DNA of 64,000 bases. Origin: Deinococcus betulae. Its GTDB lineage: Bacteria; Deinococcota; Deinococci; Deinococcales; Deinococcaceae. Shown one piece after another: positions 20,475-28,460 of this stretch. The stretch covers positions 62,001-126,000 of the forward strand of contig NZ_JAIQXU010000001.1 of the NCBI RefSeq assembly GCF_020166395.1. Reading direction: 5' to 3'. The notes below the pieces were generated by a model, which saw nothing but the letters and a program-made list of their open reading frames with translations, searched no databases and was not told where the DNA came from. Numbering within the stretch: position 1 is the first letter of the stretch; every line of letters starts with the position of its first letter. The translations under genes and the position numbers were made by a program.

Positions 20475-22757
20475 TTACCCCACGTCGGTCAGGATGGGTG
20501 AACGGAAGCGGTCGTCGGGCGTGTACACCCAGCGGCGGCGACTGAGCAGGGCCACCCCCAGACTGACAGCGGCCACCAGCGCCAGATGGCCCATGAAGAC
20601 CCAGTATTGCCCCTCGAATGCCCCGAACATCGCCGCGCGCAGGGCGTTCACGACAGCTGTGACCGGAATTACCGTATGGATCGCCTGAAACACCGGGCCA
20701 GAAAGTTCGACGGGGTAACTGCCCCCACTGGCAGCCAGCTGCACGATCAGCAGAATCAGGGCCAGGACGCGCCCAGCCGGGCCAAACAGCAGGTTCAGGG
20801 CAACCACGACCAGCAGAAAGGTCAGGCTGGCCGCCAGGGCCGTCAGCACCACCAGCGCCGGGCTGAGCAGATGAACGTCCAGCAGGTGCAGGCCCGCGAC
20901 CACCAGCAGCGCCTGCCCCAGCACAATCAGGCCAGGTTGCGCCAGCTTGCGCAGCACACGGGCCGCCTGCGAGGTCTGCCGGCCACTGGCGGGCAGCAGC
21001 AGATACGGAAAGATAAAGGTGGTCATGGTAACCCCCACCCACAGCGCCAGGGCCACAAAGTAGGGCGCGAAAGCGTTGCCGTTGTTGGGCACGTCGGCAA
21101 AGGTCTGGGTACGCACCTGCACGCTCTGGGCTAGGCCTTCAGGGTCACCGCCTAGGTCCTCGGTGGTGGCAGGGATTTCGCGGCGCAGGCGGGCCAAGCC
21201 GTCCGCTAACTGCCCGGCACCACTGGCGAGGTCAGTGGCCCCAGCCTGCACCTTCTGGGAGCCTGCCGCCAGATCACCCGTGCGGGCCGCCAGGACCCCG
21301 GCACTCTGGGCCAGCTGGTCAGCGCCGCTGCTCAGTTTTGTCAGCTCGGCCTGGGCCGGCACCTTGCGGTTGATTTGCCCCAGCGCCGCGCCCAGCTTGA
21401 CGCTGCCGTCGGCCAGCTTGGTGACACCAGTCTGCACCTTGGCGGCGCCGCCGGCCAGTTGTCCGGCTCCTGTCGCCGACGCGCGGCTGCCCTGGACCAG
21501 CGTTTGCGTTCCCTGCTGAAGTCGGGCCGCGCCGCCCTGCACCTGGGCCGCGCCTTTGGCCAGGGCCGCGGCGCCCGTGGCTGCTTGCTGGGCGCCCTGC
21601 CCGGCGGCGGTTAGGCCCTGGGCCAGCGTCTGGGCACCGGCCTCCAGCCGTGCGGCGCCCGCCGTCACCGGCTGTCCAGCTGGCAGCGCCCGGCGCAGGG
21701 TCCCGGACTGGCCACCCAGTTCAGTAGCACCGGCCTGAAGCTCGTTCAGGCCGCCGGCCAGCGCCGGCAGGTCTTTGGCCAGCCGGGCGCTGCCTGTTCC
21801 CACCTGCGCTGCCCCGCCCGTGAGGGTGCGCGCGGCGGTCGCCAGGTCCCCGCTGCCAGCGGCCAGTTTCTCCAGTTGCCCAGCCAGCTGCCCGGTGCCG
21901 GCCGACAGCGCCCGCGCACCCTCTTTCAGTAGGGCGACCTCTGCGCTGGTGGGGGCAGCGGCCTCCAGTTGCCGCAGCGAGCCCGACAGCCGGCCCACGC
22001 CGCCCGTCAGGGTGCTCACGCCCCCGGCCAGCTTTCCGGCGCCAGTGGCCAGGTCGGCCGAGCCACTGGCCAGGCGCCCTGCGCCTCGCGTCAGAGTGGC
22101 CGCGCCGCTCTGTAACTCCTCAGCGCCGTCCGAGAGCCGCTCTGCACCCGCCACCAGGTCACCAGTGGCCGCACGCAGGTCGGCAAAGCCCTGCTGCACG
22201 TCTTTCAGGCTGCTCTGCACCACTTCCCAGCGGCGCTCGCCCAGGTCACGGTTCAGGGTCTCGGCCAGTTCGCCGGCCACCCGGTCAGCCACCGCACTGG
22301 CGTAGGCATTCAGGCCCGGCGCCCGGTACAGCCGCAGCAGGCCATGCTCGCTGCTGCGCCCCCCCACGGCCTTGCGGCTGAATTCGGCGGGGATGGTCAG
22401 GGCAAAGTACACCTCGCCCCGGCGCACGGCCTCCTCGGCGGCGGCCTGGGTGGGGTAGCGGCGGAAGTCCACAGGAGGGTCGCGGCGCAGTTCGGTCACG
22501 AGGTCGTGACCCACATTGACCCGCTTGCCGCGCTGCACAATCCCTTGGTCCAGGTTGACCAGCGCGGCCGGCAGCTGGGGCAACTGCCCCGCCGGGTCCC
22601 AGACGCCCAGCAGATATACCGTCACGTAAATGATGGGAATAAACAGAAACAGCGCCGCCGACGCCCACATCAGAGGCGCGCGCCACAGCGAGCGTTCGGC
22701 GGGGGTCAGGGCGCGGTAATCCGTGCGGACGGTTAAGCGGGCAGGCGGTCGAGTCAT
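20475..22757 (-). CDS. YhgE/Pip family membrane protein (ABC-2 permease type)
   Basis: About 760 residues. There is one N-terminal transmembrane segment (MWASAALFLFIPIIYVTVYL), then a long extracytoplasmic part in which a motif like AGAxxLxxGAxxLxxG is repeated many times over about 350 residues. Five or so C-terminal membrane segments follow, as in ABC-2 permeases. This is the YhgE/Pip (phage infection protein) architecture; relatives are implicated in export or serve as phage receptors. The ATG at 22755-22757 (MTRPPARLT) is chosen over an upstream start. It is divergent from a TetR gene across two matching operator palindromes, so it is probably the regulated target, perhaps an efflux system. 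Confidence 0.82.
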   Translation of the reverse strand: MTRPPARLTVRTDYRALTPAERSLWRAPLMWASAALFLFIPIIYVTVYLLGVWDPAGQLPQLPAALVNLDQGIVQRGKRVNVGHDLVTELRRDPPVDFRRYPTQAAAEEAVRRGEVYFALTIPAEFSRKAVGGRSSEHGLLRLYRAPGLNAYASAVADRVAGELAETLNRDLGERRWEVVQSSLKDVQQGFADLRAATGDLVAGAERLSDGAEELQSGAATLTRGAGRLASGSADLATGAGKLAGGVSTLTGGVGRLSGSLRQLEAAAPTSAEVALLKEGARALSAGTGQLAGQLEKLAAGSGDLATAARTLTGGAAQVGTGSARLAKDLPALAGGLNELQAGATELGGQSGTLRRALPAGQPVTAGAARLEAGAQTLAQGLTAAGQGAQQAATGAAALAKGAAQVQGGAARLQQGTQTLVQGSRASATGAGQLAGGAAKVQTGVTKLADGSVKLGAALGQINRKVPAQAELTKLSSGADQLAQSAGVLAARTGDLAAGSQKVQAGATDLASGAGQLADGLARLRREIPATTEDLGGDPEGLAQSVQVRTQTFADVPNNGNAFAPYFVALALWVGVTMTTFIFPYLLLPASGRQTSQAARVLRKLAQPGLIVLGQALLVVAGLHLLDVHLLSPALVVLTALAASLTFLLVVVALNLLFGPAGRVLALILLIVQLAASGGSYPVELSGPVFQAIHTVIPVTAVVNALRAAMFGAFEGQYWVFMGHLALVAAVSLGVALLSRRRWVYTPDDRFRSPILTDVG

Positions 22758-22885
22758 AGGCAGCCTCAGGGCAAGGGAGGAATGGTGGCAAATGGAAAGA
22801 AGCACGGTGCTGGGGAGGGCTCGGCTGGAACACAAATTGATGTCTGTTCCATCACGCAAGAGCCATAGCCGGAGAGGCAAGGTGC

Positions 22886-22935
22886 TGACACCTTGTCAAC
22901 AAATCTTAGCTTGACATAATTTGACAAAGTGTCAA
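22886..22935. promoter_or_regulatory. Twin operators TGACA-N3-TGTCA between yhgE-type gene and tetR
   Basis: Two near-identical palindromes, TGACA-CCT-TGTCA (22886-22898) and TTGACA-AAG-TGTCAA (22921-22935), have centres 36 bp apart. They lie between the divergent YhgE-type and TetR genes. A further half-site, TTGACATAA, stands between them at 22911. These are strong candidates for the binding sites of the TetR protein encoded at 22970. Confidence 0.7.
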
Positions 22936-22957
22936 GTGACTTTCTGTCATCTTGGAG

Positions 22958-22963
22958 TAGACT
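22958..22963 (+). promoter_or_regulatory. -10 box TAGACT of tetR (leaderless)
   Basis: TAGACT is 6 nt before the GTG start at 22970. It lies directly downstream of the second operator palindrome, so binding there would block this promoter. Confidence 0.6.
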
Positions 22964-22969
22964 GGGCGG

Positions 22970-23566
22970 GTGACCGCCTCCCCCGCCCGCCGCCTGCCCT
23001 CTGCTGACCGCCGCCAGCAGCTGCTGAGCGCCAGTGAAGCGCTGTTTACAGTCCACGGCTTTGAGGCCGTCAGCATGGGGGACATCGCTGTGGCCCTGGG
23101 CATTTCGCGGCCCACGGTGTACAGCTATTTCGCTTCCACGGCCGACCTGCTGTCCGAACTGCTGGAAGGCCACCTGGCCGACCTGGAACGGCGGCTGGTG
23201 CCACTGCTGACCGGCACCCATACCCAACGGCCGCTGGCCGCTATTTTTCAGCTACTCGTCGGGGAGCGTGCCCTGCTGACCCTGCTGGGCAGCGGCAGCG
23301 GCCCCACTTTCGCGGCGCGGCGCCTGGCCGTGCTGGCGGGTCTAGAGGAGCGCCTGTCTCAGAGCCTGCACCCGCCCGAAGGCCGCACCCGCACGCCGTA
23401 TCTGCTGACCTGTGTCACCCTGTTGCTTCAGGCCACGGCCACCCACGCCGTCACAGCTGGCCTCAGCCCGGACCAGACCGCGCAGCTGGCCGGTACGCTG
23501 GAACGCTTTGTCAACGCCGGTCTCCAGGGGCTGGACGATGAAGGTGGGCCCGCGCGCAACCTGTGA
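22970..23566 (+). CDS. TetR family transcriptional regulator
   Basis: A 198-residue protein with the TetR DNA-binding domain in the first 60 residues (QQLLSASEALFTVHGFEAVS, then ALGISRPTVYSYFAS). The C-terminal part is a ligand or dimer domain of unknown specificity. GTG is the start, supported by the TAGACT 6 nt upstream. It faces the YhgE-type exporter gene across two TGACA-N3-TGTCA palindromes, the common layout of an exporter and its repressor. Confidence 0.87.
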   Translation: MTASPARRLPSADRRQQLLSASEALFTVHGFEAVSMGDIAVALGISRPTVYSYFASTADLLSELLEGHLADLERRLVPLLTGTHTQRPLAAIFQLLVGERALLTLLGSGSGPTFAARRLAVLAGLEERLSQSLHPPEGRTRTPYLLTCVTLLLQATATHAVTAGLSPDQTAQLAGTLERFVNAGLQGLDDEGGPARNL

Positions 23567-23572
23567 CACTCC

Positions 23573-23594
23573 TGTGACTCAGGTCACGTAGACT
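23573..23594 (+). promoter_or_regulatory. Crp-type box abutting a -10 element
   Basis: TGTGA-CTCAGG-TCACG (23573-23588) fits the Crp-family consensus TGTGA-N6-TCACA with one mismatch. It is followed at once by TAGACT (23589-23594), the -10 form seen at other genes here. An additional TGTGAC half-site is at 23562. A Crp-family regulator (Deinococcus has the global regulator DdrI) could control a transcript starting near 23601. Confidence 0.5.
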
Positions 23595-23600
23595 GACCCC

Positions 23601-23690
23601 ATCAGCGCACAACTAAGAGCAGGGGCGGGCCGGGTGAAGTCCGCAGCGCACGGAGCCAGAGGCCCAACCCCTCTGGCTTCCTTTTTTGGC
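23601..23690 (+). ncRNA. Candidate small RNA or terminated leader
   Basis: Between the TetR and SDR genes a promoter (TAGACT at 23589) is followed after about 60 nt by a strong terminator: GCCAGAGG-cccaac-CCTCTGGC (23655-23677) and TTCCTTTTTT. The transcript would be 85-90 nt. It contains TCCG-cagcgca-CGGA, and GGGCC near 23625 could pair with GGCCC that overlaps the terminator stem, so two folds are possible. It contains no open frame of note. It could be a free-standing sRNA, the terminator of tetR alone, or an attenuator for the SDR gene. It does not match 4.5S, RNase P or tmRNA motifs that I can recognise. Confidence 0.4.
23655..23690 (+). terminator. Strong Rho-independent terminator
   Basis: An eight-base-pair stem GCCAGAGG/CCTCTGGC with a six-base loop and a T-rich tail. 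It ends tetR transcription and the candidate small RNA. Confidence 0.85.
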
Positions 23691-23825
23691 CCCCAGCCTC
23701 TGCCCTATGCTGGCGCACATGACACCGCACGCAGGCGAAGCGCAGGACACCACCACTGGGGCTCCGCCGACTGACCCGCAGATGGGCCCCGTTTTAGGCA
23801 CATGCTGGTCTGACGGGAGAGGCCT

Positions 23826-24671
23826 GTGACCTCCTCTCAGGCGGCCCTCCTCTCTGCCCTGCCTGCTGGCAGCACGGTTCTGATTACGGGGGCCACGGGC
23901 GGCATTGGCCTGGTCACGGCGCGCGAGTTGGCGCAGCAGGGGCACCGCGTCCTGCTCGTGGGCCGCAACCCCAGCCGCACCGAGGCCGCTGCACAGGCCA
24001 CGGGCGCGGCCAGGACATTCCTGGCGGACCTCTCGGAACTGAGGCAGGTCCGGCGGCTGGCGCAGGAGGTTGCCGCGCAACTCCCCCAGCTGGACCTGCT
24101 GGTCAACAATGCCGGCGCCCTGTACACCCAGCGCCAGGAAACCCGCGAGGGCATCGAGCAAACCTGGGCCCTGAATCACCTCTCGCCCTTTCTACTGACG
24201 CGCGAGCTGCTGCCGCTGCTGCGCCAGTCGGCAGCGCCGCGCGTGGTGACGGTGGCCAGCGCCGCACACGCTTTCGGGCGCCTGCGGCTGGACGACCCCG
24301 AGTTCCGCCGGGGCTACGGCGGCTGGGCGGCCTACGCCCAGAGCAAGCTGGCCAACATCCTGTTTGCCCGCGAACTGTCCCGGCGTGAACCCGGTCTGCT
24401 GAGCAGCAGTGTGCACCCCGGCATGGTCGCCACCGGCTTCGCCCACAACAACGGCGGCTGGCTCAGCCGGGCTTACCGCCTCATTGACCGCTTCGCCCTG
24501 ACACCAGAAGAGGGCGCCCAGACCACCCTGCACGCGGCCACGGCGCCCCTGGCCGCGTCTGGGCGGTACTACAGCAACAGGCGCGAGGCAACCCCAGCCC
24601 CCCAGGCCCAGGATGACGGCGCCGCCCTGAGGCTGTGGAGTCTGAGTGAGGCATATCTGGCAGACCTGTAA
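23826..24671 (+). CDS. Short-chain dehydrogenase/reductase (retinol dehydrogenase-like)
   Basis: A 281-residue classical SDR: cofactor motif TGATGGIG (about residues 21-28), NNAG (near 97), catalytic serine in VTVASAAH and the YAQSK motif holding Tyr and Lys (near 170). GRNPSR after strand 2 suggests NADP(H). The late [12 protein letters not shown] segment is typical of retinol dehydrogenase or WW-domain oxidoreductase relatives. Substrate unknown. GTG start with GGGAGAGG upstream. It is apparently transcribed alone, downstream of the candidate small RNA. Confidence 0.87.
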   Translation: MTSSQAALLSALPAGSTVLITGATGGIGLVTARELAQQGHRVLLVGRNPSRTEAAAQATGAARTFLADLSELRQVRRLAQEVAAQLPQLDLLVNNAGALYTQRQETREGIEQTWALNHLSPFLLTRELLPLLRQSAAPRVVTVASAAHAFGRLRLDDPEFRRGYGGWAAYAQSKLANILFARELSRREPGLLSSSVHPGMVATGFAHNNGGWLSRAYRLIDRFALTPEEGAQTTLHAATAPLAASGRYYSNRREATPAPQAQDDGAALRLWSLSEAYLADL

Positions 24672-25074
24672 GGCAGCCAGAGCAAATGACAGTGACAGAA
24701 CTATGGCGTGAGCAGGGCGCCGGCTTGTCCTGCCGGTGTGCCTTGCTTTCCGAGCACTCCTCTATCAGGCGGGTGATTCAGGATTTCTGTTGAACCACAA
24801 CCCGCTGTCAGCTTCAGCTCAACAGGAGGAAACCGGAGTCCTCAAAGTAAAGCAGTAGGGCCGTGAAGAGTCTCCACTCCGACCAGTTTTCGCCAGGCTG
24901 GCAGCCAAGGTGTGCAAGGTCGAGAGTGGCTTTGACAAGTCAGTTCATGCCCAGAAGTGAACGTCATCCCTGAACGCCGTATCAGCGCTCTTGGACACCG
25001 TGAACCGGGGTGACCAGAACCGTCGCCCTGACTGTTCAACACTTCTCGCTCCGTTCTCAGTGCGGCCTGCTCAC
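24672..25074. other. Intergenic region, convergent genes
   Basis: About 400 bp between the SDR (+) and the next gene (-). I see no gene, RNA or clear terminator. Composition is slightly lower in GC than the flanks. Confidence 0.4.
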
Positions 25075-25935
25075 CTACTTCTCGCGGACCAGGCCGCTCT
25101 GCAAAAACTCCTGCACCATCAGTTCCAGGTCGTGCAGCGCCTCGTCTGAGCGCATGGCGTACTCAGCCGGACTCAGGTCTTCGCCCAGGGCGCGCAGGAA
25201 GGCCAGGCCAGGCGCCCCATGCCGCGTGCGAAAGGCCTGGTGAACACCCGTAATGGCGTTCAGGGCGTCTTTGCCCCGAAGGGTCAGGGCGTACTGGTGG
25301 TGCGCCCAGCCGGCCAGGCTGCGCGGCAGAATCAGGGTCTGGGGGCGCAGGGGGGCCGGAAAGGCGCCCTCGTAGGGCAGGGTGGCCGGCATGGTGGCCA
25401 CAATCTCGCCGCGCACATAGAAGATGGCGCCGGTAGGCCGGGCATGCAGGCCAGTGAAGTCCTCGGTCAGATTGAACTTCCAGGCGCGCGACCCGATGCC
25501 GCTCAGGACGTGGGCCAGCGGGGCGTCCAGGGGATAGGCGCTAAGGGACGCCCCCTGTTCATAGAGGCTCAGCAGTTCGCCCAGGGCCTGCTCGCCCGTG
25601 GCGCTCCCGGCGGCGGCCGTCACTGCTCGGCCTTCGAACAGCAGCACGTAGGCGCTGTGGTCGCCCAGGGCAGCCAACAGGTAGCCGTACCAGCTCTGTT
25701 CGTGCAGGTACTTGAGAAAGGCGTGCAGGTCGCAAAAGCTGTGATTGAGACCCGCGTGCGCGGCGCTGGCCTGGGGCAGAAAACGTGCTAGGAAAGGGGC
25801 GGCGCCCGGAAACATGGGCGGCAGTTCGGCAATCAGCTCGGCCAGTTCTGGCTCGGGGTCAGGGGTGGAGGGCGGCTGAGCCGGGCGACCTTTTGGCCGG
25901 GCCGGGTCCTGGGGGGGCAGGCTAGCGTCAGTCAT
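25075..25935 (-). CDS. Conserved-looking protein of unknown function
   Basis: A 286-residue soluble protein with a proline-rich N-terminal 35 residues, then a mixed alpha/beta body. Visible segments are HSFCDLHAFLKYLHEQSWYGYLL (here read as LHAFLKYLHEQSW), YVLLFEGRAVTAA, GAIFYVRGEIVATMP and ELMVQEFLQSGLV. The order of helix and beta hairpins looks like a roadblock/DUF4388-like or sensor-type protein, but I cannot assign it. No signal peptide or membrane segment. The ATG at 25935 has a GGAGG Shine-Dalgarno 5 nt away, which decides against a GTG four codons earlier. It lies 45 bp after the carbonic anhydrase-like gene on the same strand, so the two may be co-transcribed. Confidence 0.55.
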   Translation of the reverse strand: MTDASLPPQDPARPKGRPAQPPSTPDPEPELAELIAELPPMFPGAAPFLARFLPQASAAHAGLNHSFCDLHAFLKYLHEQSWYGYLLAALGDHSAYVLLFEGRAVTAAAGSATGEQALGELLSLYEQGASLSAYPLDAPLAHVLSGIGSRAWKFNLTEDFTGLHARPTGAIFYVRGEIVATMPATLPYEGAFPAPLRPQTLILPRSLAGWAHHQYALTLRGKDALNAITGVHQAFRTRHGAPGLAFLRALGEDLSPAEYAMRSDEALHDLELMVQEFLQSGLVREK

Positions 25936-25980
25936 CGCGTCCTCCACTCCGGAGCGTCAACAGCCCTGAGGACAGCATAT

Positions 25981-26538
25981 TTACTGCGCCTCGGGCAGCG
26001 GCGCGGCGCCCAGCGTCAGCTCGCTGGCCCCGTCATCCAGGCGCCGCGCGCCGTCCCGGAAGCGCGCCGCATTGTGAATGTAGCGCTGCGCGTTTCCGCC
26101 GCTGGGGGCGGGGCGCACCACCCGTGCCGGCACCCCCACCGCCAACATGCCGTCTGGCACATGGGCGCCCTCGGGTAGCACCGCCCCGGCCCCAAGCATG
26201 GCGCCCGCGCCCAGGCTGGACCCACTGAGCATGATGGCCCCCATGCCGACCAGACTGCCCGGCCCACAGGTGGCGCCGTGAACCACGGCCCGGTGGCCCA
26301 CCGTGACCCGCTCCATCAGGGTGCAGGGCCAGCCCGCGTCGGTGTGCAGGACCGCGCCGTCCTGCACGTTGCTGCCGGGCCCCACCGTGATGGCTTCCAG
26401 GTCGCCGCGCAGCACCGCGCCGTACCACACGCTGGCCTGCGCCGCGACCGTCACCTGACCGATGATGTCGGCACTGGGCGCCAGAAACGCAGAGGGGTGG
26501 ATATCGGGGACGTGCCCGTCCAGGGCGTAGCGGGGCAT
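25981..26538 (-). CDS. Gamma-carbonic anhydrase-like hexapeptide-repeat protein
   Basis: A 185-residue left-handed beta-helix protein. It shows YGAVLRGDLEAITVGPGSNVQDG, seen here in the parts VLRGDLEAI and NVQDGAVLHTD, and the zinc histidines in LHTD, VGHRAVVHG. Hexapeptide repeats run to about residue 145, with a helical tail. Members of the gamma-CA/YrdA/PaaY group bind metal; some are carbonic anhydrases and others act on CoA thioesters, so activity is not certain. ATG start with CGGAGG 7 nt upstream. Confidence 0.85.
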   Translation of the reverse strand: MPRYALDGHVPDIHPSAFLAPSADIIGQVTVAAQASVWYGAVLRGDLEAITVGPGSNVQDGAVLHTDAGWPCTLMERVTVGHRAVVHGATCGPGSLVGMGAIMLSGSSLGAGAMLGAGAVLPEGAHVPDGMLAVGVPARVVRPAPSGGNAQRYIHNAARFRDGARRLDDGASELTLGAAPLPEAQ

Positions 26539-26846
26539 GACTTCCTCCGGGGGCCACGGTCACGGGCGGGGCAGGCCAGGGCCGCAGCGTCCACACGCAC
26601 TCGGGGCAGGGGTTGAGTTGCCGCCCAGGGTAGCACGCGCCGCCGCGCCCAGCGCCCTGCTGTCTGGTGGGCGACGCCCGCTGAGCCGCCAAGAAAACTT
26701 CACGTCCCTGCGCGCCAGCTTCGCCGCCCTCCCCTGCCCCTCAGGGCCGCTTCAGACCGGGGCCTGAGCCGGCAAGCCTTATCTGGTCAACTGACCCCGG
26801 CACCCCCTCTGACCCACAGGCCTGCACATCCGGTCATCATAAACAT

Positions 26847-26855
26847 GCGATAATC
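26847..26855 (+). promoter_or_regulatory. Extended -10 promoter of the cold-shock gene
   Basis: TGCGATAAT fits the extended -10 form (TG-N then GATAAT). It would give a leader of about 80 nt before the cold-shock ATG, in line with long leaders of csp mRNAs. The region from 26539 to 26840 upstream shows nothing else. Confidence 0.6.
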
Positions 26856-26941
26856 GCCCCGTCTCCGTTTGAAGCGCCGCCGTTAAATTCCGTCCAGAGG
26901 ACAGGAATTTGGCCGCTTCAGGCTGTGATGCAAGGAGAGTT

Positions 26942-27199
26942 ATGGCGCAAGGTCGAGTGAAGTGGTTTAACGTCGAGAAGGGCTACGGCTTCATCGAGCA
27001 TCCCGGCAACCCGGACGTGTTCGTGCATTACAGCGCCATCCAGAGCGGCGGCTTTCGCAAGCTGAACGAGGGCGATGAAGTGGACTTTGAAGTCGAGGCC
27101 GGGCAGGGCAGCAAGGGCCCCCAGGCCAAAAATGTCGTGGTGACCACGGCCGCGCCAGCTCCGGCTGGTGGGGACATGGCCCGCAGCAGCCGCTGGTAG
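26942..27199 (+). CDS. Cold-shock domain protein (CspA family)
   Basis: An 85-residue protein with both RNA-binding motifs, KGYGFIEH (RNP1) and DVFVHYSAI (RNP2), in the order of CspA proteins. A tail of about 17 residues ([15 protein letters not shown]) extends past the fold, longer than E. coli CspA (70 residues). It binds single-stranded nucleic acid and acts as an RNA chaperone. ATG is preceded by AAGGAG. A long leader and a terminator at 27217 make this a single-gene unit. Confidence 0.95.
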   Translation: MAQGRVKWFNVEKGYGFIEHPGNPDVFVHYSAIQSGGFRKLNEGDEVDFEVEAGQGSKGPQAKNVVVTTAAPAPAGGDMARSSRW

Positions 27200-27216
27200 G
27201 TTTTCTCTTTCCTGGT

Positions 27217-27250
27217 GGCCGGCCCCTGGGCGCCGGCCCTCTTCTTTTGC
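27217..27250 (+). terminator. Terminator after the cold-shock gene
   Basis: GGCCGGC-8 nt-GCCGGCC hairpin followed by CCTCTTCTTTTG. Confidence 0.75.
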
Positions 27251-27298
27251 CCGGCGCTCAGGCCCGTACATGCGGCCCGCGCCGGGGCCCCAGCCAGA

Positions 27299-27304
27299 TA
27301 GGAT
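27299..27304 (+). promoter_or_regulatory. -10 box TAGGAT of the DUF898 gene (leaderless)
   Basis: TAGGAT is 6 nt before the ATG at 27311. Confidence 0.55.
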
Positions 27305-27310
27305 GCAGCC

Positions 27311-28459
27311 ATGATCGACGCCCACGCGGCCCTCAGCGGCCTCAATTCTCCCCGGCCAGAGCCAGCGTCTCTGTCCACGCCGGCAGTCAGCCACCACGCC
27401 CTGTCCTTTACCGGCCAGGCCGGCGAATACTTCCGGGTCTGGATTGTCAACGTGGCGCTGACCCTGGTGTCGCTGGGGCTGTACATGCCCTGGGCGCGGG
27501 TGCGCACGCGGCAGTACATGTACGGGCATACCTGGCTGGACGGCCAGAACTTCGAGTACCGCGCCAACCCCTGGGCGCTGCTGCGCGGCTACCTGCTGGT
27601 GAGCGGGCTGGCGGTGCTGTACAGCCTGGCGCTGCGCTCTGAAAACACCGTTTTTATCGTTCTGGGCCTGGTGCTGCTGCTGGTCTACGCGGGGTTTTAT
27701 CCCTGGCTGGTCAGGCAATCCCTGCGCTTTCAGGCGGTCAACACCGTTCACCGGGGGCTGCGCTTCTCGTTTCAGGGGTCGGTGGGCGAGGCCTACGTCG
27801 CCTACGGCGCGGCCAACGTGGTCTCCGGGCTGTTTGGGCTGGCCCTCCCCTGGGCGTGGTTCATGCAGCGGCAGTATCAGGTGAACAACCTGGCCTACGG
27901 CACGGCCCGCGCCCGCTTTCGCGGGGACGTGGCGCCCTTCTTTATGATTGGACTGACCGGCGTGGGGCTGGTGATCGGCGGCGGCCTGGTGGCCCTGCTG
28001 CTGGTCGCCATCGTGGGCACGCTGGTCGCTGGGCTGGGCAATTGGGGGGATATCAGCGATCTGTTTGAGGCCGACACCCCTCCTGCGGCCTTCTTCGTGG
28101 CGGCCGGAGCCATCTATCTAGGCGCCCTGCTGCTGTACGCCGTGGCCTGGCAGTATGTGCGCGCCGCTGTGATGGCTTATGTGCTGAACAACGCCGAGCT
28201 GGGCGGCGTGGTGCGCACCGGCGCGACGTTCTCGCCGTGGCGTCTGGTGTGGATTGGCGTGACCAACACGGCCGCGCAGATTCTGACCCTGGGGCTGGCT
28301 ACTCCCTGGGCGACCATTCGCCGCACGCGCTATGTCCTTGAAGGCATTGGGGTGCGCAGCTTGGTGCCGCTGGACACCTTCACCGGCCAGGCCGCGCACG
28401 AGGAATCCGCCTTGGGTGAAGCGGCCTCTGAGCTGCTGGACATTCAGGTGGGGTTCTGA
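27311..28459 (+). CDS. DUF898 / YjgN family membrane protein
   Basis: A 382-residue polytopic protein with about eight hydrophobic segments. The repeated pattern SFTGQAGEYFRVWIVN and LGLYMPWARVRTRQYMYGHT (then again GLATPWATIRRTRYVLE near the end) is typical of YjgN/DUF898. The family's function is unknown. The gene is followed one base later by an M48 peptidase gene, and this pairing is common in bacteria, so the two proteins probably act together at the membrane. A leaderless promoter (TAGGAT) is 6 nt upstream. Confidence 0.85.
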   Translation: MIDAHAALSGLNSPRPEPASLSTPAVSHHALSFTGQAGEYFRVWIVNVALTLVSLGLYMPWARVRTRQYMYGHTWLDGQNFEYRANPWALLRGYLLVSGLAVLYSLALRSENTVFIVLGLVLLLVYAGFYPWLVRQSLRFQAVNTVHRGLRFSFQGSVGEAYVAYGAANVVSGLFGLALPWAWFMQRQYQVNNLAYGTARARFRGDVAPFFMIGLTGVGLVIGGGLVALLLVAIVGTLVAGLGNWGDISDLFEADTPPAAFFVAAGAIYLGALLLYAVAWQYVRAAVMAYVLNNAELGGVVRTGATFSPWRLVWIGVTNTAAQILTLGLATPWATIRRTRYVLEGIGVRSLVPLDTFTGQAAHEESALGEAASELLDIQVGF

Positions 28460-28460
28460 G

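Noticed and set aside
23601..23655. Cobalamin riboswitch (GGGUGAAGUCCGCAGCGC looks like its core)
   Set aside because: The transcript is too short, the B12-box GCCACUG is absent and the neighbour is a TetR or SDR gene without a cobalamin link.
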